From NCBI GenBank assembly GCA_028711215.1, contig JAQTSO010000004.1, positions 38,653 through 102,652 on the forward strand: DNA of 64,000 nt, read 5' to 3'. Both the position numbers and the translations under genes were made by a program. This DNA comes from Endomicrobiaceae bacterium (GTDB taxonomy: Bacteria; Elusimicrobiota; Endomicrobiia; Endomicrobiales; Endomicrobiaceae). A model generated the notes under the pieces. It saw only the letters and a list, made by a program, of their open reading frames with translations, did no database searches and was not told the origin of the DNA. Positions 62,283 through 64,000 of the stretch are shown here, piece after piece (the first letter of the stretch is position 1; each line of letters begins with the position of its first letter).

Positions 62283-63770
62283 TTATATTATAAAAATTAT
62301 TATTAAAATAAATAATGTAAATGTAACGCATGCAAATGCAAAAAAATCACCAAATTTACTATATATCGTTACATAATCATTTTGATATGCACTGCTTGTA
62401 AAATTAATATTTTCATTTACTTGGGTTTTAAAAATAGTATTCCCGTATGAATCTATAACACCTGATACCCCTGAATTTGCAGACACTATTATGTTCTTTC
62501 TGTTTTCTACCGCTCTGAAAATATTCATTACAAAATGCTGGTATGGAGCAAACGTATCAAAAAACCAAGCATCATTCGTATGGTTAGTTAAAATTTTAGC
62601 ACCCTTTGAAACTAAGTCTCTTGATAATGACGGAAAGAAATTTTCGGAGCATATAGTCGGACCGACAATTATTTTACCACAACTGTAGACTTGCATTACA
62701 CCACCCTTTGAAAAATCCCCAAGAGAATTTAAAATACCGAAAAATTTGGATAATATTTTTCTAAACGGTATGTACTCCCCAAAAATAACTAAATGATTTT
62801 TATCATGTATATTGGCAATTTCTTCATTATTAATCGCAAAAATAGAATTATATATTTTGTTATCAATTTTACTTGGTGCACCAATTAAATTCAAATATGA
62901 AAGTTTTGAAATATTTTTTATTAAATCCTGTATTTCTGTATCACCTTGCAAAAATCCGGGCAGTGTTGTTTCCGGATATACTATCATATCAACATTTTTA
63001 TTTTCAAAATATTTTGCAGAACTTTCTAATGTTGTCAGTATTTCATTTTTATACTCACTATCCCATTTTTTATATTGGTCAATATTAGGCTGTACGACAC
63101 CGATTGTTAATTTTTCACCGTACGAAGTATTAAATTTCTGCATTTTCATTAAACCATAGGTGATTAAAATTAACATTACCAGTGCTGAAATTAATATATA
63201 TTTACGTTTCCCGCTTTTGGAAAACAACCAATAATATAACAACATGTTTACACAAATTATTACAAATGAAATTCCATACGTGCCAATAACATCTGCTATT
63301 TGAATTATTTGAAGAAAAGAATTTTGTGTGTAACCTAATAAATTCCACGGAAAACCGGTTAAAAAATATGTTCTTAAAAGTTCTAATGAAACCCAGGCAC
63401 AAGAAGCAAATAATATTGATAATAAAGGATACAAATGCCTTCTGGTAAAACTCAAAAAACCCGACCATAAAGCAAAATATAATGCCAAATATGACCATAA
63501 CAAAACTGACACTATAACTGATTGAATTATTGAATCTGTATTGTATTGAATAAACGGGAATATCCAGTATAATGATATTCCGTTACATATAAATCCTGCC
63601 AAAAAACCATATATTAAAGAATTTTTAACACAATTTCTAAGTGCGGAATATATAAGAGGAACAAATGCAATCCACGTCAGATAAAAAGCATTTATTTTTG
63701 GAAATGATAACGCTATAAGGACACCTGTTAATATAGACAACAAAAAGTATTTTAACCTAAATTGTCTCAC
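62283..63770 (-). CDS. lnt: Apolipoprotein N-acyltransferase
   Basis: N-terminal TMs; SLELLRTYFLTGFPWNLLGYTQ; VYPETTLPGFL; GPTICSENFFPSL; NHTNDAWFFDTFAPYQH. Confidence 0.94.
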   Translation of the reverse strand: MRQFRLKYFLLSILTGVLIALSFPKINAFYLTWIAFVPLIYSALRNCVKNSLIYGFLAGFICNGISLYWIFPFIQYNTDSIIQSVIVSVLLWSYLALYFALWSGFLSFTRRHLYPLLSILFASCAWVSLELLRTYFLTGFPWNLLGYTQNSFLQIIQIADVIGTYGISFVIICVNMLLYYWLFSKSGKRKYILISALVMLILITYGLMKMQKFNTSYGEKLTIGVVQPNIDQYKKWDSEYKNEILTTLESSAKYFENKNVDMIVYPETTLPGFLQGDTEIQDLIKNISKLSYLNLIGAPSKIDNKIYNSIFAINNEEIANIHDKNHLVIFGEYIPFRKILSKFFGILNSLGDFSKGGVMQVYSCGKIIVGPTICSENFFPSLSRDLVSKGAKILTNHTNDAWFFDTFAPYQHFVMNIFRAVENRKNIIVSANSGVSGVIDSYGNTIFKTQVNENINFTSSAYQNDYVTIYSKFGDFFAFACVTFTLFILIIIFII

Positions 63771-63819
63771 AGCCCACCTATTTACCGTTTATTTTTTTCC
63801 TAATTTTTACAATAATTTT

Positions 63820-64000
63820 CTAAACATTTACTCCACAACATTTCTTATATTTTTTACCACTGCCACATGGACATGGATCATTTCTTCCGATTTTTTTTAT
63901 ATCTTTAGCATTGATTTTACTTTTATTATTATTTTCTTTCTCAACTCCGTCGGCGGGTTTTCCCTCTACCATTTTTTGTTGGTTAAAAACAGGTTTAGGG
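63820..64000 (-). CDS. secA: SecA C-terminal fragment (truncated by window edge)
   Basis: Reverse-strand reading [59 protein letters not shown]; SecA-type Zn motif; secA-prfB neighbourhood. Confidence 0.85.
   Translation of the reverse strand, partial: PKPVFNQQKMVEGKPADGVEKENNNKSKINAKDIKKIGRNDPCPCGSGKKYKKCCGVNV

Overview
This is an AT-rich bacterial chromosomal window with dense, mostly housekeeping gene content. Gene order falls in four strand blocks: + (7-3490), - (3494-39081), + (39247-49423) and - (49515-64000). I found no rRNA, tRNA, CRISPR array, transposase or prophage. Main content: ribBA-ribH; htpX-lemA; priA, family-4 UDG, split coaB/coaC, rpoZ-like, gmk, yebC; a complete F1Fo ATP synthase operon (atpB-E-F-H-A-G-D-C) followed by a YwqK/MORN-type lipoprotein; dnaE; rsfS, LytR_C protein, yqeK, nadD; a full Bat (aerotolerance-type) operon (moxR, DUF58, BatD-like, two VWA proteins, a ~1455-aa coiled-coil TPR protein, BatD, BatE); proA, acnA; thrC, cinA, ruvX, NYN, mltG, cysteine desulfurase, mnmA, ftsB-like, znuA/C/B-like; gpmA; sulP, lspA, ileS, mtnA, yggU, proC, yggS; a histidine kinase coupled to an aldehyde dehydrogenase; prfB (RF2) with a programmed +1 frameshift that the ORF track misses; lnt; and the secA C-terminus at the window edge. 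The most notable observations are the giant coiled-coil protein at the BatC position, a diverged tandem duplication of the dnaE 3' end plus promoter upstream of the ATP synthase operon, the RF2 frameshift site, a short ATP synthase delta subunit, and the ALDH-histidine kinase pair. Taxon is uncertain; an Elusimicrobiota-like lineage is possible but unproven.
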